Part shown: positions 53,201 to 64,000 of the stretch, piece after piece
Position numbering within the stretch: position 1 is the first letter of the stretch
Layout of the letters: every line of letters begins with the position of its first letter
Position numbers and translations under genes: made by a program
Notes under the pieces: model-generated
The model's database searches: none
Seen by the model: the letters and a program-made list of their open reading frames with translations, nothing else
Told to the model about the DNA's origin: nothing
NCBI RefSeq assembly: GCF_020184175.1
Contig: NC_065531.1
Coordinates: 46,211,213-46,275,212, forward strand
Source of the DNA: Aphis gossypii
Lineage: Eukaryota; Arthropoda; Insecta; Hemiptera; Aphididae
Direction: 5' to 3'
DNA length: 64,000 nt

Positions 53201-56200
53201 AAGCTCTAAATAAAATTTTTTTAGTTGACCAACACTCAACCTTTTTTATAATTATTGTAAGTTAAACTTATGAAAAATCTTGTATTGTCAACTCTTAGCT
53301 CCCTATACAAAATTGTTTATACATTTTTAACTACAAAATAGTTTGCAAATATTTGTATCACTATAAGACTAACTTATGAGGAACTTTGTATTAAATATTA
53401 AATTATTTTGGCTTAGCCAAAAATATTTTATCGTCATTTATAAAAAAAAAAATCCAAACAAAAACGAATATTTCATTTTCATAAGCTAGGCTTAAAATAA
53501 GCAAAGTATTTTGAAAATTAAATTATGTAAAGAAAATGTCAATCTTAATGACTGATGAAATTTTCAACTTTCAAGTATCTACGACTCTCTAATAACAATT
53601 ATTAAAAATCGTTTGAGGATAAATCGTTATTGTTACGTCGTAACAATTTAAAATTCAAACGCTCATAACATTTTTCCATAATGAGGCTTCGAGTTTTTGC
53701 TTTAGCTATTGTAGGAAAACTTATAAAAAACTTAGTGTTGAATTTTTTAGCCTTAGGTATAAAGACAAAAAATTATATGAATTTTCAACTACAAAATTAT
53801 TTATACATTTTGGCAATTTTGACATGTTTCGTAAAAATTTAAATTTTCAACGCTTATAAAAAAAAATTGTAACTAACGATTTTTGATTTTTTTTTTTGTA
53901 ATTACAATAAGAGCAACTTATAAGAAACCTTGTTTTAAAGTTTTTCCAAAAATTTTTTTATCGACACTTCAAAAAAAAAAAATCTTAGAAAAATCGAAAT
54001 TTTTAGTTGTCCTAAATAACTCAAAAAAGTCAAATATTTTGAAAATTTAACTGTTTATAAATAACACTAATATGAACATTTGTGAAAATTTCAAGTATTG
54101 ACATTGATTCGTTTTTGAGTTACAATCATATAAAAAAATCGATTTTGTCGAAAACTAGTTTTGCGTAAAATTTTCCGTTTTTCCTTCCCTTTTTTCATGT
54201 TTTTGAAAACTATTGGAAAAATTATTCCATTCCAAAACTACCTCCGAAGTTTGAAATTAATTGAAGCATTATTTCAATAAGTTATGCTGTACACAGACAC
54301 AAAAAACATCATTGTAAAATCAATACATTCATCACTCGTTCAGAATTTAAAATGTAAAATACAGATAAAATATTTACCTATAACAATAAAATATAATAAA
54401 AATAACTATTTTTCCTGCACTGCTAAACAATTTTATTTCGTGTTTGCTTGAAGCATAAATAGCGGATCAAACAAAAATTTTAATCTTTAAATTTATTTAA
54501 AATAAAGTACAGTTAGTTATTCTTTATAATATTGTTAGGTTCATGGGTTAATATTTTTAATACCAGTTTTGAATTGCAATAGTTGTAAAAGCATGTTTTA
54601 TACCTGATAATTATTATGATTTTGTAAAAAAAAATGAATCATATCTTTTAATGTCATCTCTGAAATCTATTGATCAAAATATTCATGAATTACTTTCACT
54701 AAAAATATAAAAAACGAAAACTTACAAACAATATTAGACTTTTAAATATTATCTATAGGTACATACATTTAATTTACATAACTGTATTATCTATAAATTA
54801 TCTTGTAAGAATTTATATTAATTACTTTTTATTTTTTTTATAAGTTGGCCATATTACATTATTTTGAATTTAATATATAATATATATTATATACATTAGT
54901 TTTCAATCATTTCAAACTACAATAGTCAACATCTTAGAATCGAGAACATGTTTGTACATTTTTGTTTAAATCCAGCTTCTGGCGTTTTTATGTAAACACT
55001 CCTTATTAAATTATGTCAGTACAATAGACATAATCGGATCGGTCTATAAAAAACAAGTTTCCCTTTCTTGACCTTAGGTATAGTACAATTTTTGATTCAA
55101 GGTAGGTAATTTCAAACGTTTAAAAATTAGATAATATACATTTTTAAATTATAATAAATTAGTTAAATTTTGGGTACGATTATTTATTATAACACATCAT
55201 AATAAAGTAAAATTATTATGGTAATTTGGTAAACCATTATATAATATTTATATCTCATAAAATACAAACAATTAGAAATCTAACTGATTATAATATTATC
55301 CACGTTGTAAATCATTGTTATATTTTGTATAAAAAATGAATTGTCTATTTTATGTAAAGAAAGTGATCATTTTTCTTTTTTTAACAGTTATTTGATTTAA
55401 GTAATATCTACGGTGATATTAAGGAATATAATAGTACGTATTATGTTAATGTTATGATACTAATATTCATTCAAGATACTTAATAATAATATAATTTTTA
55501 GCTATATAATTACATGTAAGTATAACCTTAAAGGGGTATTTTGCAAGGTCAATAAGATCTAAATGTTAAAAATAATTGATACTAGCTTTTATATTGCAAT
55601 CTCTGAATTTATAAGTGAAGTATATGTAAAATTTATTTTGTGAGTTCTTATTAATAATTTTCCATACCTAATTAGGTTCACTGCAGTATACAATTAATTC
55701 GAGAAACAACAGAATTAATTTGTACCAATGAACCTCAAGCTAAAATATGCTATTTAACACAATCCAGATTATTTCCCTGATGTGTGATATTTTTTTATTG
55801 TATCAACTTGACAGGTTTGAAAAATTGTACACATAATATCCAACAGTATAGTAAGTATAGATATAATAATTTCATTATATTTGGAATAAACCTGTTCAGA
55901 TACTTGATGTAAGTGACGTACTGACGTATTAGTAATTATTAAATAATTTTAATTATTTTCGACGTTTTTTTATATGTAGGTAGGTAATAATCTCCCAAAA
56001 AGAAATATATATATACATATATATGCAAAAAATGTATTTATAATTTAGGATATATGTTAAATAGGTTATTTATATAAAAAATATATATAAATAGTTATTC
56101 TATCGTTCATATAGTACGGCGCTAAGTTGCTAAATGTTATTATAGAATTATGTATTCAATATTTTAAGCTAACTTAGTGTAATAAAGTATAATATTATAT

Positions 56201-56374
56201 TATCATTATTTAAAAAAAAAATGAATTACCTGTAGCTAGTTTCGCCGTATACTCTGGATTTTCAACGATGTAATCAAGTCCTATTCTAGACTCCATGTCT
56301 AGATTATGGTACTCTTCCGAGCAGCCATTCCGAACAATCCTTTTGTTATTATTGCTAATCTATTATTACGTGAT
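25314..56374 (-). CDS. form3: inverted formin (INF2/FHDC1 family, form3-like)
   Basis: Actin-nucleating formin. Exons: 56374-56230 (coding part uncertain), 41219-41104, 38679-38505, 37897-37864, 35357-35207, 33597-32977, 32104-31904, 31808-31747, 31671-31483, 31376-31276, 31198-31128, 31063-30956, 30877-30807, 29933-29807, 29737-29485, 29399-29293, 29235-29103, 29022-28876, 27794-27626, 27561-27290, 27232-27084, 27004-26178, 26097-25314. All phases agree. From the ATG at 56296 the protein is 1644 residues: DID-like armadillo region (1-200), FH1 (about 260-365), FH2 (about 378-770), WH2/DAD-like motif (about 783-818), and a long Ser/Lys/Pro-rich tail. FH2 resembles FHDC1 most ([32 protein letters not shown]), while the DID and WH2 resemble INF2. 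The N-terminus is uncertain: the DID lacks its first repeats, so further exons may lie beyond 56374. Confidence 0.9.
27795..28875 (-). other. formin intron
   Basis: AT-rich sequence of 1.1 kb with no recognised repeat or exon. Confidence 0.5.
29293..29399 (-). CDS. form3: formin WH2/DAD-like motif exon
   Basis: Encodes [19 protein letters not shown], close in pattern to the INF2 motif with ...IDALLADIRKGFQLRK. In INF2 this short helix binds actin monomers and contacts the DID. Its presence points to an autoinhibited INF2-type formin. Confidence 0.85.
29485..32104 (-). CDS. form3: formin FH2 domain exons
   Basis: Nine exons (32104-31904 to 29737-29485) encode a full FH2 fold that caps and moves with actin filament ends. 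Signatures: [32 protein letters not shown] and [55 protein letters not shown], and the C-terminal coiled segment ending [16 protein letters not shown]. The Ile-containing first helix (NIF) and the conserved Lys/Arg of the GGYAGK loop are present. Confidence 0.94.
29934..30806 (-). other. formin intron
   Basis: AT-rich sequence, no recognised feature. Confidence 0.5.
32105..32976 (-). other. formin intron
   Basis: AT-rich, no recognised feature between the FH1 exon and the first FH2 exon. Confidence 0.5.
32977..33597 (-). CDS. form3: formin exon with FH1 proline-rich region
   Basis: Starts [20 protein letters not shown], the end of the regulatory region, then two uninterrupted runs of ten prolines plus PPPPVPP and a PPPPP stretch, and ends in [13 protein letters not shown], the opening of FH2. 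FH1 proline runs bind profilin-actin. The same bases give misleading open frames on the other strand and in other frames. Confidence 0.93.
33598..35206 (-). other. formin intron with a MITE
   Basis: Holds the MITE at 34041-34212; the rest is AT-rich and unremarkable. Confidence 0.5.
34041..34212. mobile_element. hAT-like MITE with perfect 8-bp target duplication
   Basis: Both ends contain the palindrome TGGGCGCCCA (34043-34052 and 34201-34210). The 8 bases CTACTTAT occur immediately before (34033-34040) and after (34213-34220). The body is 172 bp, with GGGGGG and CCCC runs near the ends and an AT-rich middle. Confidence 0.85.
35207..56374 (-). CDS. form3: formin DID (armadillo) exons
   Basis: Five exons carry [58 protein letters not shown] and [14 protein letters not shown], matching the diaphanous-inhibitory region of INF2-type formins, which binds the C-terminal motif to hold the protein inactive. 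The intron after 41104 uses a GC donor (AAG then GCAAGT), and the exon 37864-37897 is only 34 bases. In the exon at 56230-56374 three stop codons lie in frame near its start, so either an internal acceptor is used or translation begins at 56296. Confidence 0.85.
35358..37863 (-). other. formin intron with hairpin
   Basis: Contains an imperfect hairpin (35435-35503) and a GC-richer stretch at 35515-35635. No exon is recognised. Confidence 0.45.
35435..35503. other. imperfect 31-nt-arm hairpin
   Basis: Left arm begins CTTCCGTAATTG and right arm ends AACTACGGAAG; inner pairing TGCT-GGAAAT-AGCA closes a six-base loop. The size resembles a pre-miRNA, but mismatches and a bulge are present, and short foldback transposons look alike. 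Confidence 0.3.
38154..38315. mobile_element. MITE-like element with inverted ends
   Basis: Left end CATAGGCGGATA and right end TTATCCGCTTATG are inverted repeats with one mismatch; subterminal AGGGGCTTAAGC and TTAAGCCCCCC also mirror each other. Flanks TTATAGAT and ATATAGAT could be an imperfect target duplication. The exact right border is uncertain. Confidence 0.65.
38680..41103 (-). other. formin intron with GC-rich inverted patch
   Basis: Includes a poly-G rich repeat near 38919-38975 (GGATTAAGGGGGGG...) resembling a MITE end, and a GC-rich patch at 39800-39955. The intron ends with a GC donor at 41103-41102. Confidence 0.45.
45990..46609 (+). pseudogene. hAT transposase C-terminal remnant
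   Basis: 46087-46311 encodes the hATC dimerisation end: [35 protein letters not shown]. The 100 bases before it encode a related stretch ([18 protein letters not shown]) in another frame, so there is at least one frameshift, and the DDE catalytic part is missing. After the stop a TIR-like GGATACGCCAC lies near 46597-46607, matching the usual GTGGCGTATCC hAT end. Confidence 0.75.
48578..49463. mobile_element. TTAA-bounded foldback element with subterminal motif arrays
   Basis: Flanked on both sides by TTAA (48574-48577 and 49464-49467). The ends are inverted: GTGTTGTAACGGGAGATGG on the left and, reversed, GTGTTACGACGGGCGTATG on the right. Just inside, five copies of a motif like GTAATTTGCGCCAC run in one direction on the left (48627-48778), and six copies like GTGGCGCAAATTAC run opposite on the right (49258-49444). 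The middle has no ORF of note. TTAA targets suggest a piggyBac-type non-autonomous element; the ends are not canonical. Confidence 0.75.
53040..54290. repeat. diverged tandem repeat, about 470-525-bp units
   Basis: Similar segments beginning AAATTAAATCATGTACAGAA (53046), AAATTAAATTATGTAAAG (53515) and AAAATTTAACTGTTTATAA (about 54040) each lead into CAAGTNTCTACNACT or TTTCAAGTATTGAC, then ATCGTTATT or TTTTGAGTT and poly-T patches. The copies have drifted apart. It may be part of a larger interspersed element running from about 52860 to 54350. Confidence 0.55.
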
Positions 56375-59300
56375 CTACAAAACAAATACAACACAAAATA
56401 TTAAGTGTTTAAAATATTAAAATTCCATTCACAGGTACCACACATGCTGGCCTATATAAACACTTGACATTAGCTAAATGTCTATAACAACGTGGTAAGG
56501 CATAAAACTATGTATAAGCATGAAGTGAAAGTGACAATATTTAGCGATTTTGAAGATCGAAACTATGACAGAATGACCAAAGAATTATCTTATAGAAACA
56601 AAATATACTTTGTACACGTCCGTAAAATTTAGATAACGTACCATATATAATTTAGTCACAGTATACTGTATGCTAAAACATTATTAATTTAAATTTTACA
56701 ATTATAGGCACATTAAAATGATACAGGCTGTATTAAACAATTCGCTATATATCAATATCAATATTTTATAACGTACATAATCAATGAAATTATAAGATGT
56801 CAACAATTTTACTTCCATGTAAATCAAATGTTCTTAAGAATATGCATAGTGTTATCAAATTAAACGATTATTCTAATCCTTCTGCAATACTGCATAATGT
56901 GTACGTGCTTAAGTACGTCTTTTATTTTATTGGTTTGATTCAAATTTAAATGTTTTAAGTGTTTATTTGTAATAAACATATTATCGGTCAAACTGTTAGT
57001 GTGTAAATTCTTTCTTTCCCGAGTGGCATTGAACGACACTAAAACACGACTAAGCCTCATGACCAGACATGGTAGTTACTGGAATAATATTATCATCACG
57101 CGTGTTGCAACATCTTTTTTTCGTGTCAATCTTCGTCAAGGACGCCACCGTATCCGTTTATATATAATATGATTGTTTATATGAGATTTGGTATGACTTA
57201 TTTAAAAAAATATATTATTTACTATAAGGTACCGGAAAAGTCAACAATTTAATTTGAAATAATATAATATGTACTTATGAGTTATAAACAATAAATATAT
57301 CGTACATACATTGATTTTTAAATTATTGAGATGATCATCAAAATTAATTTAAAGTTACTCTAAGAAAATGAATAATACAAGTACGTAGGTTTGCAGAATT
57401 ATAGTGTTTTTGTAATACGAATATACATGCAGTATGTGTAGTTGCAAATTCGAGACAGACTGTAAGAAAAATCTGTATGCGAACGAGTGGGTGTCTTCCA
57501 ACAACCAAAAGGAGTGGCTATGTAATTGTGAAGTCATCATTGAGAACTATAGAAGAACGAACATTCGTTAAAAGTGTGTATAGAAATAAACTAATGATAT
57601 TATTACATACACCCGGATTGAGTAATCTTTAATAAATAGTATAAGTAAAAAATATATTATTAAAATAGTTATAAAAAAAAACAAATGGTCATTGATCGTG
57701 AATATATACTTGTAAAATATAATATTGTCATTCAATATTCAGATTTATGATGATATAATTGCTTTTTAAAATTTATAGTAACACACTATAAGTACTGTAT
57801 AAATTAACATTAATAGTAACGTTATTATCGAATAAATCTAGATAGAGTGAAGTGGACTAAAGTACTACATACAAAGTGATAGATGGATAGTAAATTGTAA
57901 AGTGATTCAACCGACCACAACACCCACATATTTTCTCATTACACGTGTCTTGTCTTTTGAGTAAAATATTTTGACACCTATAAAAATGTAATCACTACCT
58001 TCCTACAGGTTTTGATAGTTCATAACCACAAAATAACATTGAATAAATACATAATGAAATATTTTGCTCTAACAATATTGTACACTATAGATCAACGTTG
58101 CTTGTATAGTTTATAGGACTATGGAAGATAGTGAAGTACCTGTATGCTATATAGTAATATATTTGGGGTGTTGTCTTATGCACTACCTACAATATGCTAA
58201 TATACATTTAATAAAAGTGGTCATAAAAAATGCCATCGACGTGTTAAGTTATAAAAAAAAATATTATATAATTATATACTGCACTTCAACGATTTTAAAT
58301 ACTTTCTTTCGAGGATAAAAGTATAGGTATTATAGGGACTATAAATGCCCTATATTACCTATAGGCTATAAAGACAAGATTTAGAGTTGTGACCAATGAG
58401 CTAAATAGGTAAAATATATTTGCCTTTTACAATTTTTAACTACTACTTTTAGAGTTACAATGCTTGGAGCATTTACCCTACTTAAGCCAAATCTATATGT
58501 ATGTGATTGTGATATTGGTATATTCAATTGTAAACATTGTACGGCCGAATCGGGAGAGAAATCTTGAGACAATAGACAATGAATCAATTTTCAAGTAGCT
58601 TAGCTGCTGAAACCAAACGCAATATTAATCCCGAGAATCCAGTGCACTTTTATTTTATGTATTACGTACGTGATATAATATAGGTGGCCAGCGATTTAAA
58701 CGAGGGTAAATGAAGTCGATGGACTATAAGGTTCAATGAACACCTAATTATTATTCGACTTTTTCTATTTATTCTATATATTACTAGTTCAGGAAGTCTA
58801 ACTCTTTTCGGTTTATTAGCCACGTAACTGTTTTTGATATATTATTAAAACATAAAATATTGTTTTAATATTCCTGATACACAATGTAGAAGTGACAAAT
58901 TGGCCATTGTTTTCGACCATTCACGTCAACGGAACAGGAAGTCTATGACGTCCACAAGATGAGAAACAATGAAAAAAAATGTATAAATGCAACACCTATC
59001 CCCTACTCAAAAAGTTTTCATAATTGGCTTAAAAACGATTTTTCCTCAAAATATATACAGCTATTATTGCTATAAACAATCAATATATTTTAATATACTA
59101 AATAATTAATTCCCTCGATTGTTTTATTAATATGATTATTATTACAATTACATCTTAATATAAAATAAATAATAATCTACTTAATGAACGTAAACAAAAT
59201 CACTATCATACTAAAGCATGACAATGTGTATAAGTTACTAAATATCCTAATTAACATCCAGTTAAAAATTTACCACAATGACTTTATTATAACTAGGTAC

Positions 59301-62300
59301 GAAGAATATAATACGAAGGATATACTAAATTATGTTACATATAAATATTAAAATCAGAAAGTTATTTGACATAATAATTGCTTGGAAATATATTCAACCT
59401 TCTTTTGAAAGTTATTATTATACATAAACATTATCGACTATTCTAATCTTTTTGGAAACTTCCAATAACAATAACAGCAAAATAAATTAGCATACATCAT
59501 TTGCATTTAACAAAAATATATATACCTATTATATTATGTGTCCACATGTATATTGTATAGGCTTGGAGTATATACTGTAGTCAGTAATACGCGTGTATAA
59601 CGTTTATTTTAGACTTTAGGATTCGTTTATCCTGCATGCTTCTACTTTTAATATTAATTAAGTAATTTATATTCCTTGGTTTCTATCGTGAAAGACAACT
59701 TATAGTCCTAAATGCACTAGCACGTACTTCTGACAATATTACGGGTCCCTTTTCAAAAAACCCTATTGAAATCAAACACCAGATGTATTTATTAGATGTA
59801 ATATGTACTCTGCATATTAAATAGTAAAATATATTTTGAATTATTTTACGATTAGTGGACACTAAAAAAATAATAGCTCTAAATAACTATATAATTTACA
59901 CATTTTTATAGTTTTTAAAAAATATTGTTCAACTTAAATCGATCTTAATCACATAAAATATTATGTTATAAACACATAATAATATAATATACGAATAACA
60001 CTTTAAAAGTATTTTCTCCATTATCATTATTAAATAAAATGTTTCATCAAGATATAATATTTCAAGTGGGGAGGTAATAGTTTCCTAATTTCCATCAAAA
60101 TATTTTAAATGACTTTATTTTCGTAGAACACCCTACATAAGTACTTAAAAATAACATAAATTAAACCGTTTTTCAAGTATTATATGCAAATAAACAATAG
60201 GTATAATATACAATACCAGAACTAAGGGCTAATATATTAATTTATTATATAGTTCAATATGGTTATAGATATATTGTACACATACGGTGTAATTTATATG
60301 ATGAAATGTTTATAAACAGACATACTAAAAAATATTAAAATTGATTATATTGCTGTAATCAAAATAAAATAATTTGTTATTCAAATAAAAAAATGATACT
60401 TTTTAGTTATTATTATTGGAATTATACAACAATAATAGAAGGTTTAGACGTTTAAGTAATTAATGTGTTATATAACTAAAAATGTTAGTATTATACATTT
60501 AATTTTTGTATATTTAATAATAAACTAATGTTTGTTGAAATATATAATCAATCCATGACCCATGTGTTTCAATTATCTGCTATATACCTAGGTAATTTAC
60601 CAATGTGTGTAAAAAAGTCATTCAAAAGTAAATTTTATTTGTATTTATATATAATTCTAATATAGGATTTAGTTTAGGATATCGCAATGTTCTATGTTGG
60701 ATTTGTGTCAAATACAAAATAGTAAGGTCGAACGACAGTTGTTAGTGGCGGTGAGTGGTAGTAGGCGAGCCAGAGGAGCCCTTATTTGGAAACTGGCCGT
60801 CTGTCCGTTCCGTCCTTTAATATTGTTATTATAACGCCAACCTTGCCCCCAACACAAGCGGCTAGTATTAGTCATCTTCATTAATCAAATATGCTTAAAA
60901 TGTTTAACTCAGTAGTATATATTATTGGTATTAACACAGGAAGTCGTATAATAAAAATTCATATCTAAAATAAATCAATAAAATTCCAATAATTATGGTT
61001 TTAAGACATAAAAGTAATTTTTTCTTTTTTTAGTATTCAAAGTATTTAGAAAAAATGTATTTTATTTGGTTTAATTATATCTATACGTTTGTAACATCTT
61101 AGTAAAATGACATTCATATTGATAAAATTAAGTTGTTTTGATATTTAAGCACAGTATGAAATTTAAAATAATTGTTTTTGGAATTTAACTCATGTACCTA
61201 CACTAAAATACAGAATTAATTTATATATTAAATAAATAATATTAAAATATAATTTAAACAATTTAATAGTGTTATGATAAATATAAAAATTGTTTAAGTT
61301 ATTAAACTGTTTGAATTTTAATATAATATTATAGTTATAATATAGGTACTCAGGTACCTACTTTACAAATATTAATTTTATTGTAACTATAAATATTTTT
61401 TGTATAATATTAAAAATTAAGATTTATAATTTTTAAATTAAATTATATCATTAATTATATAACTTATTATATAAAAACATTATTTGAAAAATGGCAACTA
61501 TAGGTTATGATGTTGAGTAAAAAACTTTTATATTTTAGGCACTTATAGTACCTACTTCATTTTTGAAATGTAATATTGTATAAATTGATTATTGATAGAA
61601 TCGATTAAATTATACATACTTGATATGAAAATTGAAATATAATTTGGACAATTTTCATAATTAAAAAATGTTCTTAGTAATTTTTTTTTATATACTGTTT
61701 TTAATTACAAAATCTATTCATGAGCAATAAATATATAGATTTTTTGCAAATTAACATAGTACCTACTGCCTACGTAGTTCCTCATGTAACTATCTCAATA
61801 TAACAAAATACATGCTAAATAATTAATAACTTTGATTTAACAGTAAATCTGATGGCATAGCCAGAATTTGTTTATTGAGTGATTTATCACCCATTGATAA
61901 TTATTAAAGTAATAATTTAACTATAAGGTAATATAAATAATGAAAATTAAAAATAAATGACGTAAAGCGTTTATAAAAATATTGAAAGAGTGTAATTGCG
62001 TATGTAAAAACTACAAAACACAAATACTACTAAGGAAGTGTATAATAACCAGTTTTTACTAGTTAACAACTCAATGACGACTTACAAATTTAATAAAATA
62101 ATAAAAAAAAGTGTTGGCAGAGGGTGTGTCTTGGTAATATAGCTTGACGGGCCCCTTTTGACTCTAGATGTCCGGTCGTTTACACTGTCACTCTATCAAC
62201 TAATAATTCGACTAGTTGGGATTTCAAAGAAAAAGTATAAAATAAACATATATAATAAATGAACATTAAATGGTAAAATAGAACCTTTTAAAAAATGTAT

Positions 62301-64000
62301 AATCAACATTAGCATAGGCCATAAGTATAAGTAACACAGTACACGATGATGGTTTACTTAATATACATTATATTGAGTTAGTTTAATCAAACCTAAGTGA
62401 ATATTGAATACTTACATGTATCCTATGGGTATATGATACATATGGGTATAAGATTTTCATTACTTATTTATATTTATACATATATTATATAACGTACCTA
62501 TCGTTCGTAAGTCGTAACTCATAACAATCTTAATACATTAAAGCAATTATGTTATACAAACACAAATAACCGGCTTGTTGATTAATATTGTTTTATTAAT
62601 AATAATTATTAAGATACATTTTGAAAGAAGTTTGATAAATTTTAATACATTTAATCGATCTACTTATTGGTAATAAAATTATTTTAGCTTTCACTGTAGT
62701 GTTGTACAGTAGAGTTAAAAATAAAGAAAAAATGTTGAATATTATTATCATCTAAAAGTTTATTTTGTTTGACTTAATTATTGCCAAGTAATAACAACCA
62801 AATAGGTACTTTCTGTAAATCGCTTATTATTATTATTGTTATTTATATAATTGTTATATTGCTTGCTTTAAATAAAATTATTTTGAAAATACAAATCTAC
62901 AATAAAAAATCTTTTGATCGAATTTTCTAAGCTATTAATTATTTTAGTACATTAATGTTATAATGACTATTATTCATTATGTAATAGGTATATTGTTAAA
63001 ATAGACGATCGAAATATAATTTATGCTATGTATAAATACAACAATGAAAAATAATTTTCATGAAATTAAAATTAACAAGAATTTAATACCTACTTCATTT
63101 AAATATTCTTAAAAAACATCAGATATTTTTTTTACAACGAATTATATATTTTTTTTCAAGTATTAAGGCATTTTATTAATTATTTAACATAATAATGTAT
63201 AAATATGTAAATTTACACTGATAAAATAAAAACAAAAACACGTTTAGATTAAGATAAAACTGTTGTATTATGTAGTATTGTAGTATAGATGAAATTGTAT
63301 GCTATAACCAAGTAATAACCAGTATTTTAGCAAAACATTTAAAAACAAAAAAAAAGTAAAACGGCTCCAAATAAGTTGATAAGTATCTTTATTCTCTTTA
63401 ATAATAACTTAAGAGTTGAATAGGTAGTTGTGATATATATCATTTTAAATAATTATAAAGTATATATTTATTAGTATAATATCATTATGATTGTGTTAAT
63501 ATATATATATATATATATATACAATTTCATCATTACTTAAATTATATATATTTTTTAAACAAATGATTAAATATCGTATTATAAAATAGGTAATATTATA
63601 TTTTATTAGTTCATTAAACAATTATAAATAGTTAAGTACATACCAAAGAAATTTTAAATTTGTTTATTGTTTTGGTAATAATAACACTTTTTCTAAGAAA
63701 CAACAAAAATAATATAAAAATATTTGTTTATTAAAAAAAAAAGTAAATTATATTAATACGCGTAGGAAAAGAATTTTAAGTTATATGCGAGGAACGAGTT
63801 AATCATAAACGAACGTGTTTATCGGATCGGTATAAGAAACAAACTGTTGCTAAGGCGCCATCCGAGAAGACACCTACATGTGTTCCTTGATATTGTTCAT
63901 GTCTAGTTCCCTTTCCACTCTATACTAGTTTCGAATGTTTTCATTTATTAGAAAAAATAATTAACTAAGTGCAAGTCTTTACGTTTAATATACATATTAA
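56375..64000. other. formin upstream region / right edge
   Basis: AT-rich, with GC-richer islands at 56990-57160 (containing TATATAAA in sense of the minus strand at 57157-57164, possibly the promoter of a formin transcript), 60720-60860, 62120-62200 and 63770-63920. A TA dinucleotide run lies at 63498-63521. No coding exon was recognised. Earlier formin exons, if any, may be here but too diverged to see, or outside. Confidence 0.35.
57120..57170 (-). promoter_or_regulatory. form3: possible formin promoter (TATA-like)
   Basis: Reads TATATAAACGGATACGG on the minus strand (57157-57164 for the TATA part), followed by a GC-rich stretch. It is about 0.8 kb upstream of the first formin exon seen. 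Sequence-only inference. Confidence 0.25.

Larger units (their letters stand above)
41220..56229 (-). other. 15-kb first-to-second exon intron of the formin
   Basis: Very AT-rich. It holds the hAT transposase remnant (about 45990-46609), the TTAA foldback element (48578-49463), a short paired repeat at 49578-49640, a CRE palindrome at 51064-51071, and a diverged tandem repeat (about 53040-54290). Elsewhere I see nothing beyond simple AT repeats. Confidence 0.5.

Noticed and set aside
56860..58587. Small frames on both strands right of the formin exon
   Set aside because: None matches the missing part of the formin DID or any family I know.

Overview
The window looks like nuclear DNA from an insect, most likely an aphid. 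It is very AT-rich, full of GTAGGTA/TAGGTACCT-type words, and its genes are split by GT-AG introns from about 60 bases to 15 kb long. The aphid placement is an inference from base composition and repeat style. The three recognisable genes are conserved animal families.

Layout. (1) About 573-9841, minus strand: an ASK-family MAP3K (Ask1 / Pk92B type). Nineteen exons were joined by hand with all splice phases in agreement, giving at least 1162 residues; the extreme C-terminus lies off the left edge. (2) 11838-15269, minus strand: a small four-exon gene for a 158-residue single-pass membrane protein with a signal peptide that I do not recognise. (3) 17824-23199, plus strand: a complete eleven-exon cytosolic aldehyde dehydrogenase of the ALDH1/2 class (488 residues). 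(4) 25314-56374, minus strand: an inverted-formin family gene (INF2/FHDC1, fly form3 type) of 23 exons with DID, FH1, FH2, WH2/DAD-like motif and a long basic Ser-rich tail. The first 20 or so kb of its transcript is mostly intron. The ALDH and formin genes converge; the membrane-protein and ALDH genes diverge.

The non-coding space holds several small transposons with visible ends: hAT-like MITEs with 8-bp target duplications, an unusual foldback element bounded by TTAA and carrying arrays of one short motif near both ends, a 3' piece of a non-LTR retrotransposon whose poly(A) end almost touches an ALDH splice donor, a decayed hAT transposase, and a diverged tandem repeat of about 0.5-kb units. 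I found no rRNA, tRNA or CRISPR array, and nothing bacterial.

The genes show no obvious shared pathway. Ask1 is a stress-activated kinase, the formin builds actin filaments, and ALDH oxidises aldehydes. The most unusual items are the TTAA foldback element, the sharp change in base composition inside the Ask1 gene, and the possible internal start of the formin.
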